Part shown: piece by piece, positions 44,963 through 55,068 of the stretch
Position numbering within the stretch: position 1 is the stretch's first letter
Layout of the letters: the number at the start of each line of letters is the position of its first letter
DNA from: an uncultured Roseovarius sp.
GTDB lineage: Bacteria; Pseudomonadota; Alphaproteobacteria; Rhodobacterales; Rhodobacteraceae
Assembly (NCBI GenBank): GCA_947503145.1
Contig: CANNCP010000011.1
Coordinates: forward strand, 1 to 64,000
Length of the DNA: 64,000 bases
Reading direction: 5' to 3'
Notes under the pieces: model-generated
Told to the model about the DNA's origin: nothing
The model's database searches: none
The model's input: the letters and a program-made list of their open reading frames with translations, nothing else
Translations under genes and position numbers: made by a program

Positions 44963-45122
44963 ATTCGGACCTTTTGTTTGTCTTTTTTGGGTGTAACTCA
45001 GGCGCCGGGCACGGACAAGATGCGCCGCACCGCGCGAGGACGCCCGCAAGGGCGGATGAGCCGCGCGGCCAGTTCCCCGGACGCTTTATCCCGCTTCCGT
45101 TTCCGCAAACGGGCAAAACGCG

Positions 45123-47639
45123 TCAGTACAGCCCGCCCGAACTCATCGAGCCGAAGGTCGCCTTTCCGCCCACAACCGCTGTGTTTCCGGTCGATGTGGT
45201 CAGTTCCTTGGTCGCCTCTTCGTCGGACTGGAACAGTTCCAGATCGTTGCCCATTGCAAAGCCACCATCATAGGCCAGGCCAAAGATCGGCTCTTCGCCG
45301 TCGCGGAAGTATTCGGCGACCACATATTGACCGCTGGCATTGTCAGGCAGCCGCGCACCGGTATAGCGATCGATCTTGATGAAATGACCGCCGGGGGGGA
45401 GCTCGAACTCGCCGCCGCCATATTTCGCGGTCGCCTTGCGCATGAATTGGGTGAACACCGGTCCGCACATACCCGCACCATACGCCCCGCGGCCCATGCT
45501 GCGTGGCTGGTCATAGCCGATATAGCAGCCCGCAACGATGTTGCTGGTAAAGCCCACAAACCACACGTCGCGCGCATCGTTAGTAGTGCCGGTCTTGCCC
45601 GCTACGGGCACGTTGAGGCGGACATTGCCTGCTGCCGTACCGCGCTGCACCACCCCCCGCATCATCGAGGTCAACTGATAGGCGGTGACCGCGTCGATCA
45701 CCCGTTCACGGTCCGACACGATACGCGGGCCGCGCGTCGGCGGGATATCAGGGTCAAAGCAATCGACGCAGCGGCGCGGATCGTGGCGATAGACTGTATC
45801 GCCATTGCGGTCCTGCACCCGGTCTACCAGCGTCGGCTCCACGCGCTCGCCGCCATTGGCGAACATCGCATAGGCTGCGACCATATTGAAAAGTGTGGTT
45901 TCCTCCGAACCCAGCGAGTTGGCCAGATATAGCCCCATATCGTCGTAGACGCCAAAACGCTCGGCGTAGGCGGCCACAGTGTCCATCCCGATCTCCTGGG
46001 CCAAGCGAACCGTCATCAGGTTCCGCGACTGTTCGATCCCCGTCCGCAACGGGGTCGGCCCGTAGAACTTGTTCGACGAGTTTCTGGGACGCCACAGGCC
46101 CTGCGGCGTGTTGATCTCGATGGGCGCGTCGACAACGATCGTCGCCGGGCTGTAACCGCTGTCGAGGGCTGCGGCATAGACGAACGGCTTGAAGCTGGAA
46201 CCAGGCTGCCGCTTGGCCTGCGTGGCACGGTTGAAGACAGAATGCTGGTAGGAAAATCCGCCCTGCATTGCGATCACACGCCCAGTATTGACGTCCATCG
46301 CCATAAAGCCGCCTTGCACCTCGGGCACCTGCCGCAGGGTCCAGCGGATGAAACTGCCATCTTCACGGGTCATGCGGCGCACATGCACCACATCGCCCAG
46401 CTGAAACGTCTTTTGAAAGTTGCCGGGCAACCAGCCGATGTCCTTGCGCGGGACGACATGCGGCTCGCTTTCGGCCTCGGCCACACCTTCGATTCCGACA
46501 TGCAGGCTCTGGTCCTCGATCTTCAGCACAACGGCAGGATACCAGTGCCCGTCCAGCTGAATATCGCGCGCCACATCCGCCGACTCCAGCGCCTCGCGCC
46601 ACGCCTCTTCGCTTGTCAGCGCCTCGGGGGGCAGTGTGATGCCGGTGCCGCGCCACCTGCCGCGCTGACGGTCAAATTCCTCCAGCTTGGATTGCAGCGC
46701 CAGCGCCGCCTCGACCTGCATTTCGGGATCGACCGTGGCCCGCACTGACAGACCGCCGGTAAAGAATTCGCCCTCGCCGAAATCACGGCTCAACTGACGA
46801 CGGATTTCATCGGTGAAATAATCGCGCGGCGGCAGTGATTTCGAAAACGGTTCAAAATCGCCGTTCTGGACCGAGCGCAGCGGCGCGGCCACCTCTTCTT
46901 TGTAGGCAGTGCGAGTGATATAGCCGTTATCGGCCATTTCGCGCAGTACGTAATCACGGCGCTGTTTCAGCCGTTCGGCGGCGCGCACCGGATGATAGTC
47001 GCTCGGCGCCTTGGGCATGGAGGCTAGGAATGCGGCCTCATGCGGGGCCAGTTCATTCAGCGATTTGTTGAAATAGGTCTGCGAGGCTGCGGCAACACCG
47101 TAAGAGTTCTGGCCGAGGAAAATCTCGTTCAGGTAAAGCTCAAGAATCTTTTCCTTGGGCAGCGTTTCTTCGATCCGGGTGGCGAGGATGATTTCCTTGA
47201 TCTTGCGTTCGAGTCGACGATCGCCCGACAGCAGAAAGTTCTTCATTACCTGTTGCGTGATGGTCGACGCCCCGCGCACCGTCTGGCCGCGGGTGCGCAC
47301 CGCTTCGACCACGGCGGCGACGATGCCGCGCGCATCAAACCCCGAATGGCTGTAAAAATTCTTGTCCTCGGCAGAAATAAAGGCCTGCTTGATCAGATCG
47401 GGGATTTCCTCGGCCGGGGTAAAGAGCCGCCGTTCGCGGGAAAATTCGTCGATGATCCGCCCCTCGCCCGAGAAAATCCGGCTGATCGTCGGGGGGGTGT
47501 AGTTGGCCAGGCTCTGGTGACTGGGCAGGTCACGACCGTAGATGTAGAAAATCGCGCCGATGCTGAGCGCGACCATTGTCAGGCTCAGTGTCACCAATGT
47601 GAAGATCGATCCGAAAAATGTCAGCAGTGATCTGAGCAT
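45123..47639 (-). CDS. mrcA: Penicillin-binding protein 1A (bifunctional transglycosylase/transpeptidase)
   Basis: Peptidoglycan polymerase of 838 residues. An N-terminal membrane helix (residues ~5-35) precedes the glycosyltransferase domain with FISAEDKNFYSHSGFD and GASTITQQVMKN. An OB-like insert follows, then the transpeptidase domain with PGSSFKPFVYAA (SxxK), SRN in IEQSRNLMTV and AGKTGTTNDARDVWFVG (KTG). ATG 47639 follows GGGGGCGGA; ATG 47672 is an alternative. It lies 111 bases downstream of the amidase gene, consistent with co-expression of wall synthesis and remodelling. Confidence 0.95.
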   Translation of the reverse strand: MLRSLLTFFGSIFTLVTLSLTMVALSIGAIFYIYGRDLPSHQSLANYTPPTISRIFSGEGRIIDEFSRERRLFTPAEEIPDLIKQAFISAEDKNFYSHSGFDARGIVAAVVEAVRTRGQTVRGASTITQQVMKNFLLSGDRRLERKIKEIILATRIEETLPKEKILELYLNEIFLGQNSYGVAAASQTYFNKSLNELAPHEAAFLASMPKAPSDYHPVRAAERLKQRRDYVLREMADNGYITRTAYKEEVAAPLRSVQNGDFEPFSKSLPPRDYFTDEIRRQLSRDFGEGEFFTGGLSVRATVDPEMQVEAALALQSKLEEFDRQRGRWRGTGITLPPEALTSEEAWREALESADVARDIQLDGHWYPAVVLKIEDQSLHVGIEGVAEAESEPHVVPRKDIGWLPGNFQKTFQLGDVVHVRRMTREDGSFIRWTLRQVPEVQGGFMAMDVNTGRVIAMQGGFSYQHSVFNRATQAKRQPGSSFKPFVYAAALDSGYSPATIVVDAPIEINTPQGLWRPRNSSNKFYGPTPLRTGIEQSRNLMTVRLAQEIGMDTVAAYAERFGVYDDMGLYLANSLGSEETTLFNMVAAYAMFANGGERVEPTLVDRVQDRNGDTVYRHDPRRCVDCFDPDIPPTRGPRIVSDRERVIDAVTAYQLTSMMRGVVQRGTAAGNVRLNVPVAGKTGTTNDARDVWFVGFTSNIVAGCYIGYDQPRSMGRGAYGAGMCGPVFTQFMRKATAKYGGGEFELPPGGHFIKIDRYTGARLPDNASGQYVVAEYFRDGEEPIFGLAYDGGFAMGNDLELFQSDEEATKELTTSTGNTAVVGGKATFGSMSSGGLY

Positions 47640-47750
47640 TCCGCCCCCAATTCGCCTGTTCAAGAGTTCCATATAGGGATCCGCGGCCCTTGCGTCAAAA
47701 AAGAACACAGACACCGCTGCGCCGGTTTCCGCGCATCGCCCGGCGGGGCA

Positions 47751-48986
47751 TCACTGACGGACCAGTTCGGCCGCTGCAGCATCTGCGATCAGCCATGCCT
47801 TGATCCCGTCGCTGATCGCCACTGCCATCTGGTCGCGCCACTGCGGATCGGCCAGGTTGCTCAGATCACGACCATCTGAGATAAAGCCAAGCTCCAGCAG
47901 GATCGACGGAATATCGGGCGACTTCAGCACCGAAAAGCTGGCACCCCGCAAGGGCCGGTTGTTAAGCGGCAGGCCCATCTCCTTGATCCCCAGCACCAGC
48001 GCGCGCGCCAGCATGTCGGCGCGTGGCTGGGTCTCCATCCGGGCCAGATCCATCAGGATATCGGCCACGATGTCATCGGTGCCGGTCAGGTCCAGCCCGG
48101 CCAGCAGGTCGGCGCGGTTATGCCGCTCGGCCAGTGCGGCGCTTGCCGCGTCTGACGCGTCCGCTGACAGGAAATAGACCGTTGCCCCGCGCGCCGATCC
48201 CTCGCCCAGCGAATCCGCGTGCAATGACAAAAACACATCCGCACCCGTGCGATGCGCGATCGCCACCCGCCGCTCCAGTGAAACAAAGCTGTCATCCTCG
48301 CGGGTCAGGATCACCTCTACGCCGCCGGCGCGCAGCAGTGCCTCTTTCAATTGCCGTGCAAAGCTGAGCATCAGGTCCTTTTCCACCACCGCGCCCGATT
48401 CCGCGCCAGGGTCAATGCCGCCATGCCCCGGATCGAGCACGATCAGCAACGGTGCGTCCGGATCGCGCGCAGGCCGCTTGCCGGTCGCTTCCCCTCCGGG
48501 CAGGACATCCCAGGCAGGCGACGCCGGCAGGCCGGACCGTGCGGCAAACTCCGCCTCGTCCACCCGTGTCAGAATCACCCGCAGCGCCGCCACGCCCGTG
48601 GTCTCATCGACGCGCATATCAGCACTTTCCAGTGCAAAAGGTTCTGCCAGATCGACCACCATGCGCGACCAGCCGGGCCGGAACCCGCCCACACGCACAT
48701 CGGTCACGTTATCTGTCCTGTTCAGCGTATCGCCGATCACATCCGCCCAGTTCACTTCGCGAAAATCGAGAACGACGCGCGCCGGTTCCTCCAGCGTGAA
48801 AACACGGTAGGGGACCCCCTGGCTGAGCGCGAGATCGATGCGCACGCTGCTGCGGGTGCCGGTGATGCCGCTCGCCCCGGTATCGAGCCGCGCCAACCCA
48901 CCGAACCCCTGCCCGCCTGCGACCTGCGCCACGGCACCGGTCGCCAGCCAGATTGCCCCAAGAAGGGCCAGACATACCCTGATCAT
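47751..48986 (-). CDS. N-acetylmuramoyl-L-alanine amidase (AmiC-type)
   Basis: Periplasmic enzyme that cleaves stem peptides from glycan strands during cell separation. After a signal peptide ending ATGAVAQ comes an AMIN domain (RIDLALSQGVPYRVFTLEEP, VLDFREVNW). An Amidase_3 domain follows, with zinc and catalytic motifs IVLDPGHGGIDPGAESG, VFLSLHADSL and SILLELGFISDGRD. I favour ATG 48986 because it gives a compact signal peptide; the track's 49013 start adds nine residues. Confidence 0.9.
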   Translation of the reverse strand: MIRVCLALLGAIWLATGAVAQVAGGQGFGGLARLDTGASGITGTRSSVRIDLALSQGVPYRVFTLEEPARVVLDFREVNWADVIGDTLNRTDNVTDVRVGGFRPGWSRMVVDLAEPFALESADMRVDETTGVAALRVILTRVDEAEFAARSGLPASPAWDVLPGGEATGKRPARDPDAPLLIVLDPGHGGIDPGAESGAVVEKDLMLSFARQLKEALLRAGGVEVILTREDDSFVSLERRVAIAHRTGADVFLSLHADSLGEGSARGATVYFLSADASDAASAALAERHNRADLLAGLDLTGTDDIVADILMDLARMETQPRADMLARALVLGIKEMGLPLNNRPLRGASFSVLKSPDIPSILLELGFISDGRDLSNLADPQWRDQMAVAISDGIKAWLIADAAAAELVRQ

Positions 48987-49061
48987 CTGCTCACTCGCCA
49001 GTTTTCGGATCACGTCGCGGATCCGTTCGCCGCACAGTATATCAGTTCGTTAGCGCGCGTA

Positions 49062-50213
49062 CTACTGCGCTTGGCGCGCCGCCATGAACGCCGCCAGCCG
49101 CCGCAGGCCTTCGACGATATCCGCCGTCGCCCGCGCATAGGAAAATCGCAGCGTGCCAGCCCCGCGTGCGGGGTCGAAATCGAGGCCGGGGGTCACGGCA
49201 ACGCCAGCCTGTTCAAGGATCTCAGCAGCAAAGGCACGACTGTCATCCGTCAAGTGGCTGACATCTGCATAGACAAAGAACGCGCCGTCCGGCGGCGCGA
49301 TCCGGTCGAACCCCGCCTTTGGCAGCCCCTCCAGCATCAACGTGCGATTGGTCCGGTAGACCGCTATGTTGGCCTCCAGCTCGCTCTCGCACTCCATCGC
49401 CGCCAGCGCCACGACCTGGCTGGCATGCGGCGGGCAGATAAAGAGGTTCTGCGCCAGCCGCTCGATCACCCGCACATGGGCCTCGGGCACCACCATCCAG
49501 CCGATGCGCCAGCCGGTCATCGAGAAATACTTGGAGAACGAATTGATCACATATACCTCGTCCGAGATTTCCAGTGCGCTTACCGCCTTGGCCTCGTATT
49601 CGATGCCGTGATAAATCTCGTCGCTGATAAAGCTTGTACCCGCTTCGGCGCAGGCATCCATCAATGCCCCCAGCGCGGGCCGGTCCAGCATCGTGCCCGA
49701 CGGATTCGCCGGGCTCGCCACCATCAACCCATCGAGGTTCAGACCCTTCAGGTCGGCAGGAGCCGGTTGCAGGCGATTTTCCGCTGCCGTCTCGATATCC
49801 ACCGGCACCAGATCCAGCGCCCGCAGGATCTGCCGGTAGGACGGATAGCCCGGCGCGCCGATCCCCACCCGCGCGCCGGCATCGAAAAGCGCCGTAAAGG
49901 CCAGGGTAAACGCCCCCGACGACCCCGGCGTAACGATCACACGGTTCGGGTCGAGATCGACATTATACCATGTGCCATAGAGCTGCGCGATGCGCGCGCG
50001 CAGTTCCGGCAGCCCCAACGCCACGGTATAGCCCATCGCGTCGCGGTCCATCGCCTCGGCCAGCGCTGCGCGCGCACCTGCAGGCGCGGGCGTGCCGGGC
50101 TGGCCCACCTCCATGTGGATGATATGTCGCCCCGCCGCCTCGGCGCGGCGTGCAGCCTCCATCACATCCATCACGATAAAGGGATCGACCTGAGATCGGG
50201 TTGAGTTTTGCAT
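49062..50213 (-). CDS. Class I/II PLP-dependent aminotransferase
   Basis: A 383-residue fold-type I aminotransferase. The PLP lysine is in INSFSKYFSMTGWRIGWMV, the phosphate-binding start in VTPGSSGAFTLAFTALFD, and the cofactor-contact region in VASPANPSGTML and SDEIYHGIEYE. It resembles the aspartate/aromatic aminotransferase-like group; the amino donor cannot be told. It is divergent from the M48-TPR protease across only 62 bases, so their promoters overlap. Confidence 0.88.
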   Translation of the reverse strand: MQNSTRSQVDPFIVMDVMEAARRAEAAGRHIIHMEVGQPGTPAPAGARAALAEAMDRDAMGYTVALGLPELRARIAQLYGTWYNVDLDPNRVIVTPGSSGAFTLAFTALFDAGARVGIGAPGYPSYRQILRALDLVPVDIETAAENRLQPAPADLKGLNLDGLMVASPANPSGTMLDRPALGALMDACAEAGTSFISDEIYHGIEYEAKAVSALEISDEVYVINSFSKYFSMTGWRIGWMVVPEAHVRVIERLAQNLFICPPHASQVVALAAMECESELEANIAVYRTNRTLMLEGLPKAGFDRIAPPDGAFFVYADVSHLTDDSRAFAAEILEQAGVAVTPGLDFDPARGAGTLRFSYARATADIVEGLRRLAAFMAARQAQ

Positions 50214-50275
50214 GTCATTGTTCCTAGAGTGAGCAGACCTATATGCCTACTCACCCCACGCACGCAGGGCCGTCA

Positions 50276-51601
50276 ATGCATCTCGTTCGCCTTTTTGCTG
50301 TTCTCTCGCTGCTGGCGCTTACGCTGGCGCAACCCGCTCGTGCGCTGACACTGCTGCGTGACCCGGATATCGAATACGCGCTCAAGACGTTGGCCACCCC
50401 GGTGCTGAGGGCCGCAGGTCTCAGCCCCAGCCGGATGAGTATCCTGATCATCGACGACCGCAATCTCAACGCCTTTGTGGTGGACCGGGATAACATCTTT
50501 ATCCATTCCGGCCTGCTGCTGAAGATGCAGAGCCCGCAGATGCTGCAATCGGTGATCGCTCACGAGGCCGCCCACATTGCCAACGGCCACCTGGTACGTC
50601 GTCCGATAAACATCCGCAACGCGCGCACCGCCGCCGGTCTGGGCATGGCGCTGGCGGCTGCCGCAGGTGTGATCAGCGGCAATGCCCAAGCGGCTGCGGG
50701 GATGGCTACCGGCATGAGCAGCACCGCCATGCGGCTGCTCTTTTCGCATACGCGCGCAGAGGAAAGCAGCGCCGACAACGCGGCCGTGCGCTATATGGTG
50801 CGCGCCGGGCTGGACCCATCAGGCGCGGCTGACGTCATGGATATCTTTCGCGGCCAAGAGGCACTGTCGGCAGCCCGGCAAGACCCCTACGCGCGCACCC
50901 ATCCACTGTCGGCAGACCGCTACCGCATGGTCAAGCAGATGGCAGATGCCCATGGCGGCAACGCCAAACCCAGCAATAATGACCTCTACTGGTTCGCCCG
51001 CGCCAAGGGCAAGTTGTCTGCCTTTCAGCGCAGCCCGAAATGGACCATCGCGCGCGCCGGCGAAAGTGGTTTCAAGGATGTGGCATATATGCGCGAGGCG
51101 GTGGCCTGGCACCGCCGCTCCAATTTGGCCAAATCAATCGCGGCTATGGACAAGGCGATCGCAGCACGCCCCAACGACCCCTATTATCACGAGTTGCGCG
51201 GTCAGATCCTGATGGAGAACCGCCAGTTCGCCGCCGCCACCGCCGCCTACGCGCGGGCGGTCAATGCAGCCCCCAATCACCCGCTGATCCTGGGCTCTTA
51301 CGGGCGCGCATTGATGGCGCAGGGGCAAACCGCCAAGGCCCTGCGGGTTCTCGAAAAGGCCCGCGCGCGCGACGGGCGTGACGGGCGTGTGATGCGCGAT
51401 CTGGCGGTCGCCTATGCCAAATCCGGCAACAAGGGCATGGCCTCTATCGTCACCGCCGAACGCTACGCGCTTCAGGGGCGGATGGAAGATGCGGGCCTGC
51501 ATGCAAAACGTGCCTCTGACCTCTTGCCACGCGGCTCTGCCGGTTGGCAACGGGCGCAGGATGTGCTCTCTGCGGCCAAAGCCGCCACGAAAAGGAAATA
51601 G
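50276..51601 (+). CDS. M48 metalloprotease with TPR repeats (BepA-like)
   Basis: A 441-residue periplasmic protease with a signal peptide ending AQPARA. The zinc motif is SVIAHEAAHIANGH, and the third ligand is in the TRAEESSADNAAVRYM segment. The C-terminal ~150 residues are TPR-like (YYHELRGQILMENRQFAAAT, AAPNHPLILGSYGRALMAQG). This matches BepA/YfgC, which clears stalled outer-membrane LptD and BAM substrates. The DsbA-like gene starts on the very next base after its stop, so they form a periplasmic folding operon. Confidence 0.9.
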   Translation: MHLVRLFAVLSLLALTLAQPARALTLLRDPDIEYALKTLATPVLRAAGLSPSRMSILIIDDRNLNAFVVDRDNIFIHSGLLLKMQSPQMLQSVIAHEAAHIANGHLVRRPINIRNARTAAGLGMALAAAAGVISGNAQAAAGMATGMSSTAMRLLFSHTRAEESSADNAAVRYMVRAGLDPSGAADVMDIFRGQEALSAARQDPYARTHPLSADRYRMVKQMADAHGGNAKPSNNDLYWFARAKGKLSAFQRSPKWTIARAGESGFKDVAYMREAVAWHRRSNLAKSIAAMDKAIAARPNDPYYHELRGQILMENRQFAAATAAYARAVNAAPNHPLILGSYGRALMAQGQTAKALRVLEKARARDGRDGRVMRDLAVAYAKSGNKGMASIVTAERYALQGRMEDAGLHAKRASDLLPRGSAGWQRAQDVLSAAKAATKRK

Positions 51602-52351
51602 ATGATGATCCGCACGCTTCTCAGTACTGCCGCGCTTGGCGCGGTCCTCGCCGTCCCTGCCGCCGCCCTCGATCTGGGCGAGATGAGCGAGGCCGAGCGA
51701 ACCGCGTTTCGCACCGAAGTGCGCGCCTATCTGCTGGACAACCCCGAAGTGATCTTTGAGGCAGTCGCGGTGATGGAGGAACGGCAGGCGGCACTGCAGA
51801 ACGCCAACGACGACGAATTGATCACCGACAACGCCGATGCGCTCTTTGATGACGGCCAATCCTGGGTCGGCGGCAATCCTGAGGGCGACATCACCATCGT
51901 CGAATTTCTCGACTACCGTTGTGGCTATTGCCGCAAGGCGTTTCCCGAGGTGGCGGAATTATTGCAGAGCGACGGCAATATCCGACTGATCATCAAGGAA
52001 TTCCCGATTCTCGGCGAGGGTTCCCTGCTGTCTTCGCGCTTTGCCATCGCCACGATGCAGGTCGCGGGCGACGACGCCTACAAACAGGTGCATGATGCGT
52101 TGATGGACTTCAAAGGCGAAATCAGCGACGTGACGCTTGGCCGTCTGGCCGACACGCTGGGCCTTGATTCGGCGCCGATCCTGGCGCATATGGACAGCCC
52201 AGATGTCACGGCGGTGATCGACGCCAATCACGCGCTTGCCGCCAAGATGGACATTTCCGGCACGCCTTCTTTCGTGATGGGCAACCAGATGATCCGGGGC
52301 TACGTGCCGCTGAACGGTATGCAGCAGATCGTAGCCGAAGAGCGCAGCTGA
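51602..52351 (+). CDS. DsbA-family thiol:disulfide interchange protein
   Basis: A 249-residue periplasmic thioredoxin-fold protein. A signal peptide ends VPAAALD; the active site is FLDYRCGYCRKAFPE (CGYC), and the cis-proline loop is SGTPSFVMGNQ. An N-terminal helical extension precedes the DsbA fold, as in Com1/BdbD-like members. It is coupled to the M48-TPR gene with no gap, fitting joint handling of disulfide-bonded outer-membrane proteins, and is followed by a terminator. Confidence 0.9.
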   Translation: MMIRTLLSTAALGAVLAVPAAALDLGEMSEAERTAFRTEVRAYLLDNPEVIFEAVAVMEERQAALQNANDDELITDNADALFDDGQSWVGGNPEGDITIVEFLDYRCGYCRKAFPEVAELLQSDGNIRLIIKEFPILGEGSLLSSRFAIATMQVAGDDAYKQVHDALMDFKGEISDVTLGRLADTLGLDSAPILAHMDSPDVTAVIDANHALAAKMDISGTPSFVMGNQMIRGYVPLNGMQQIVAEERS

Positions 52352-52390
52352 TACGCCCGAGCCGCGCAATCGCATCCTTGAGAGACCCTC

Positions 52391-52430
52391 AAATACGCCC
52401 CTGAATCCTATAGCGTTTCAGGGGCGTTTC
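52391..52430. terminator. Bidirectional terminator between dsbA-like gene and ispG
   Basis: ACGCCCCTGAA and TTCAGGGGCGT form an 11-bp stem around TCCTATAGCGT. It lies between convergent genes, with AAAT before and TTTCAC after, so it can terminate both. Confidence 0.7.
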
Positions 52431-52483
52431 ACTTTTGCAAAAATCGCAGCCTGCGCAGCTGTCTTGCGCGCCCCGATGGCGGC

Positions 52484-53617
52484 TTACTCTGCCGCTTTTT
52501 CGGCAGCAGCCGCTTCGGCCTCGATCTGGGCTGCGCGGATTTCGACCTGTTCGACGATATGCGCGATCATCTGGTCATTGCTCAGCTTGTGGCTCTGCTT
52601 GCCGGCCAGATAGACCATGCCGGACCCCGCGCCGCCGCCGGTAAAGCCGACATCGGTCATCAGCGCCTCGCCCGGCCCGTTCACGACACAGCCAATGATA
52701 CTGAGGCTCATCGGGGTCTTGATATGCTCCAGCCGCTCTTCCAACGCCTCGACCGTCTTGATCACATCGAACCCCTGCCGTGCGCAGGACGGGCAACTGA
52801 TGATGTTCACGCCCCGGTGCCGCAGCCCGAGAGATTTGAGGATCTCGAACCCCATCTTGACCTCTTCGACCGGGTCTGCCGACAGGCTGACACGGATTGT
52901 ATCGCCAATGCCCATCCATAGCAGATTGCCCATGCCGATGGCCGACTTGACCGTGCCGCTGATCAGTCCGCCCGCCTCGGTAATGCCCAGATGGATTGGC
53001 GCGTCGGTGGCCTCGGCCAGCTGCTGATAAGCGGCGGCGGCCATGAATACGTCGGACGCCTTCACGCTGATCTTGAATTCGTGAAAGTCATTGTCCTGCA
53101 GGATGCGGATATGCTCCAAACCGCTTTCGACCATCGCATCGGGGCATGGCTCGCCGTATTTTTCCAGCAGGTGCCGCTCCAGGCTGCCCGCGTTCACGCC
53201 GATACGGATCGAGCAGCCGTGATCGCGCGCCGCCGCGATCACCTCACGCACCCGCGCGGGGCTGCCGATGTTGCCGGGGTTGATCCGCAGACAGGCTGCG
53301 CCCGCCTCTGCCGCCTCGATGCCGCGCTTGTAGTGAAAGTGGATGTCCGCGACCAACGGCACCGGGCTTTCGCGCACGACATCCTTCAACGCCTTGGCCG
53401 ACGCCTCGTCCGGGACCGAAACGCGCACGATATCCGCGCCCGCATCCGCAGCCGCCTGGATTTGTGCCACCGTCGCGGCCACATCCGTGGTCGCGGTGTT
53501 GGTCATGGTCTGCACGCTGATCGGCGCACCACCACCCACCGGCACAGAACCGACGTGGATCTGGCGGCTTTCGCGGCGATAGATGTTGCGCCAGGGGCGG
53601 ATCGGGTTGAGGGACAT
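52484..53617 (-). CDS. ispG: 4-hydroxy-3-methylbut-2-enyl-diphosphate synthase
   Basis: [4Fe-4S] enzyme of the MEP isoprenoid pathway that converts ME-cPP to HMBPP; 377 residues. N-terminal barrel motifs include [16 protein letters not shown] and [14 protein letters not shown]. The cluster cysteines are in [15 protein letters not shown] and [14 protein letters not shown]. The track's 53617 start gives the expected N-terminus [12 protein letters not shown]. It lies downstream of the rodZ-like gene on the same strand, an association also common in other Proteobacteria. Confidence 0.95.
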   Translation of the reverse strand: MSLNPIRPWRNIYRRESRQIHVGSVPVGGGAPISVQTMTNTATTDVAATVAQIQAAADAGADIVRVSVPDEASAKALKDVVRESPVPLVADIHFHYKRGIEAAEAGAACLRINPGNIGSPARVREVIAAARDHGCSIRIGVNAGSLERHLLEKYGEPCPDAMVESGLEHIRILQDNDFHEFKISVKASDVFMAAAAYQQLAEATDAPIHLGITEAGGLISGTVKSAIGMGNLLWMGIGDTIRVSLSADPVEEVKMGFEILKSLGLRHRGVNIISCPSCARQGFDVIKTVEALEERLEHIKTPMSLSIIGCVVNGPGEALMTDVGFTGGGAGSGMVYLAGKQSHKLSNDQMIAHIVEQVEIRAAQIEAEAAAAEKAAE

Positions 53618-53731
53618 TTGTCAGGCTCCTCGCCTCGCGGTTTCGGACTTGGGGTCAAGATAAGGAGAGGCGCCGCCCGCTGCAATCGCTGTGACACCAA
53701 AAGACCGTTCTGCCGCTAAAACTGCAGCCGA

Positions 53732-54949
53732 TTACTGGGGCTGCGACTGAAGCTCTGCCACATAGCGCGACAGGTCCGTATCCCGTGTGAGGTCGGCAAC
53801 CTCCAACGTCTCCGCCAGGCTGTGCGAAGTCAGCGCCAGATTGCTGGTCACGGAGCCGCGCGGGCCGGCGGGGCCGAAATGCTGGCCATCAATGCGGAAA
53901 TAGATCGCACCGGATTCGCCCACACGCAAGGTTGGCGGTACTTCGGTCGCGGGCACGTCATAGCTGTCGCCCGCATTCATGATTCCCTCGAAAATAACGC
54001 TGCCATCGGCAGCGCGCACGCGCACCCAGGCGGGGCGTACCGCGACCATCTGCACGCCGGGCGTTGGCGGGGCCACCACCTGCGGGCTGGTCTGGCCGAT
54101 ATTGATCACCGCAGCGATGGCCGCATCAATACTGGTCCCCGTCGAACTGGTCGGCACCTGCGACATCGCTGCCGTCAACGTGCCTATCTGGCTCGGGTCC
54201 AGGGTCGAAATCGGCGCATCCCGAGCAACCATCACAGGCACATCCAGCGCCTCTGGCCGGTAGAGCCGATCCAGCGTCTCATCTTCGGGCGCGGCAAAGT
54301 TCCCCGCCAGTGTCGTCTGGGCACCCTGCCGCGACTGCGCAGCCTCCAGCGGGTCGAGATCGGCCAGCACGTTGGGTGCATTTTCCATCGGCGCGACCTG
54401 CACGCGCTGCACTTCGGTCAGCACGCTCCAGCCGCCATAGCCGATCGCCGCAATCAGCGCGACAAGGACCGTAACAGAGCCGACGGCGCCCGGTTCAATC
54501 CGTGAGAAAAGGCTTTCGGTCGCAGGCACGAACGGCATGCTGGGCGATGTCAGCCGGTCATCGCCACGCTTGGATGTTACGCGGGTGATCACGTCATCGG
54601 ACTTGCGCATCGACGACGCCGCCGCAGACATGCCATGCGCGATAGAAAACCCGCTCTCGGTGCAGAATGTCGCAAAGGCACGATCCGGATCCATGCCGAG
54701 ATACCGGGCATAGGATCGCACGTAGCCGGGGATGAAGCCGGGGGTGTCAAAGGCATCGGGGTCGGCATTCTCGATCGCAGCCACATAGCTGGCCTTGATC
54801 TTCAGTTCGCGTTCCACATCCAGCAGGGATTTGCCCAGCGTGGCGCGCTCACCGCGCATCAGGTCGCCAAGTCGCAGTTCAAAGCTGTCGAAGCCTCGCG
54901 ACTCAACCTCTTTTACTTCGTTCTTGCGCGAAAAACGACGCAATATCAT
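53732..54949 (-). CDS. RodZ-like helix-turn-helix membrane protein
   Basis: A 405-residue cytoskeleton-associated protein. Residues ~25-95 form an HTH_25 domain (LGDLMRGERATLGKSLLDVE, SYVAAIENADPDAFDTPGF, IPGYVRSYARYLGMDPD). A single membrane helix at ~170-190 (VLVALIAAIGYGGWSVL) and a periplasmic C-terminal DUF4115-like domain (PAWVRVRAADGSVIFEGIMN) follow. This domain order is that of RodZ, which links MreB to elongation. ATG 54949 is used; the track ORF extends far upstream into hemA in a wrong frame. It lies directly downstream of hemA and upstream of ispG. Confidence 0.85.
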   Translation of the reverse strand: MILRRFSRKNEVKEVESRGFDSFELRLGDLMRGERATLGKSLLDVERELKIKASYVAAIENADPDAFDTPGFIPGYVRSYARYLGMDPDRAFATFCTESGFSIAHGMSAAASSMRKSDDVITRVTSKRGDDRLTSPSMPFVPATESLFSRIEPGAVGSVTVLVALIAAIGYGGWSVLTEVQRVQVAPMENAPNVLADLDPLEAAQSRQGAQTTLAGNFAAPEDETLDRLYRPEALDVPVMVARDAPISTLDPSQIGTLTAAMSQVPTSSTGTSIDAAIAAVINIGQTSPQVVAPPTPGVQMVAVRPAWVRVRAADGSVIFEGIMNAGDSYDVPATEVPPTLRVGESGAIYFRIDGQHFGPAGPRGSVTSNLALTSHSLAETLEVADLTRDTDLSRYVAELQSQPQ

Positions 54950-55068
54950 GCAACCTGCCCTTCGTCGTCGAAACCTGTAGTTCGTTTCTTGTTTCTCTTG
55001 ATTCGACCCCTGCTCTTTTGGTCCCGAATACAGTACCACATGACGTTTTTCATTGCACCTGCCAAGCC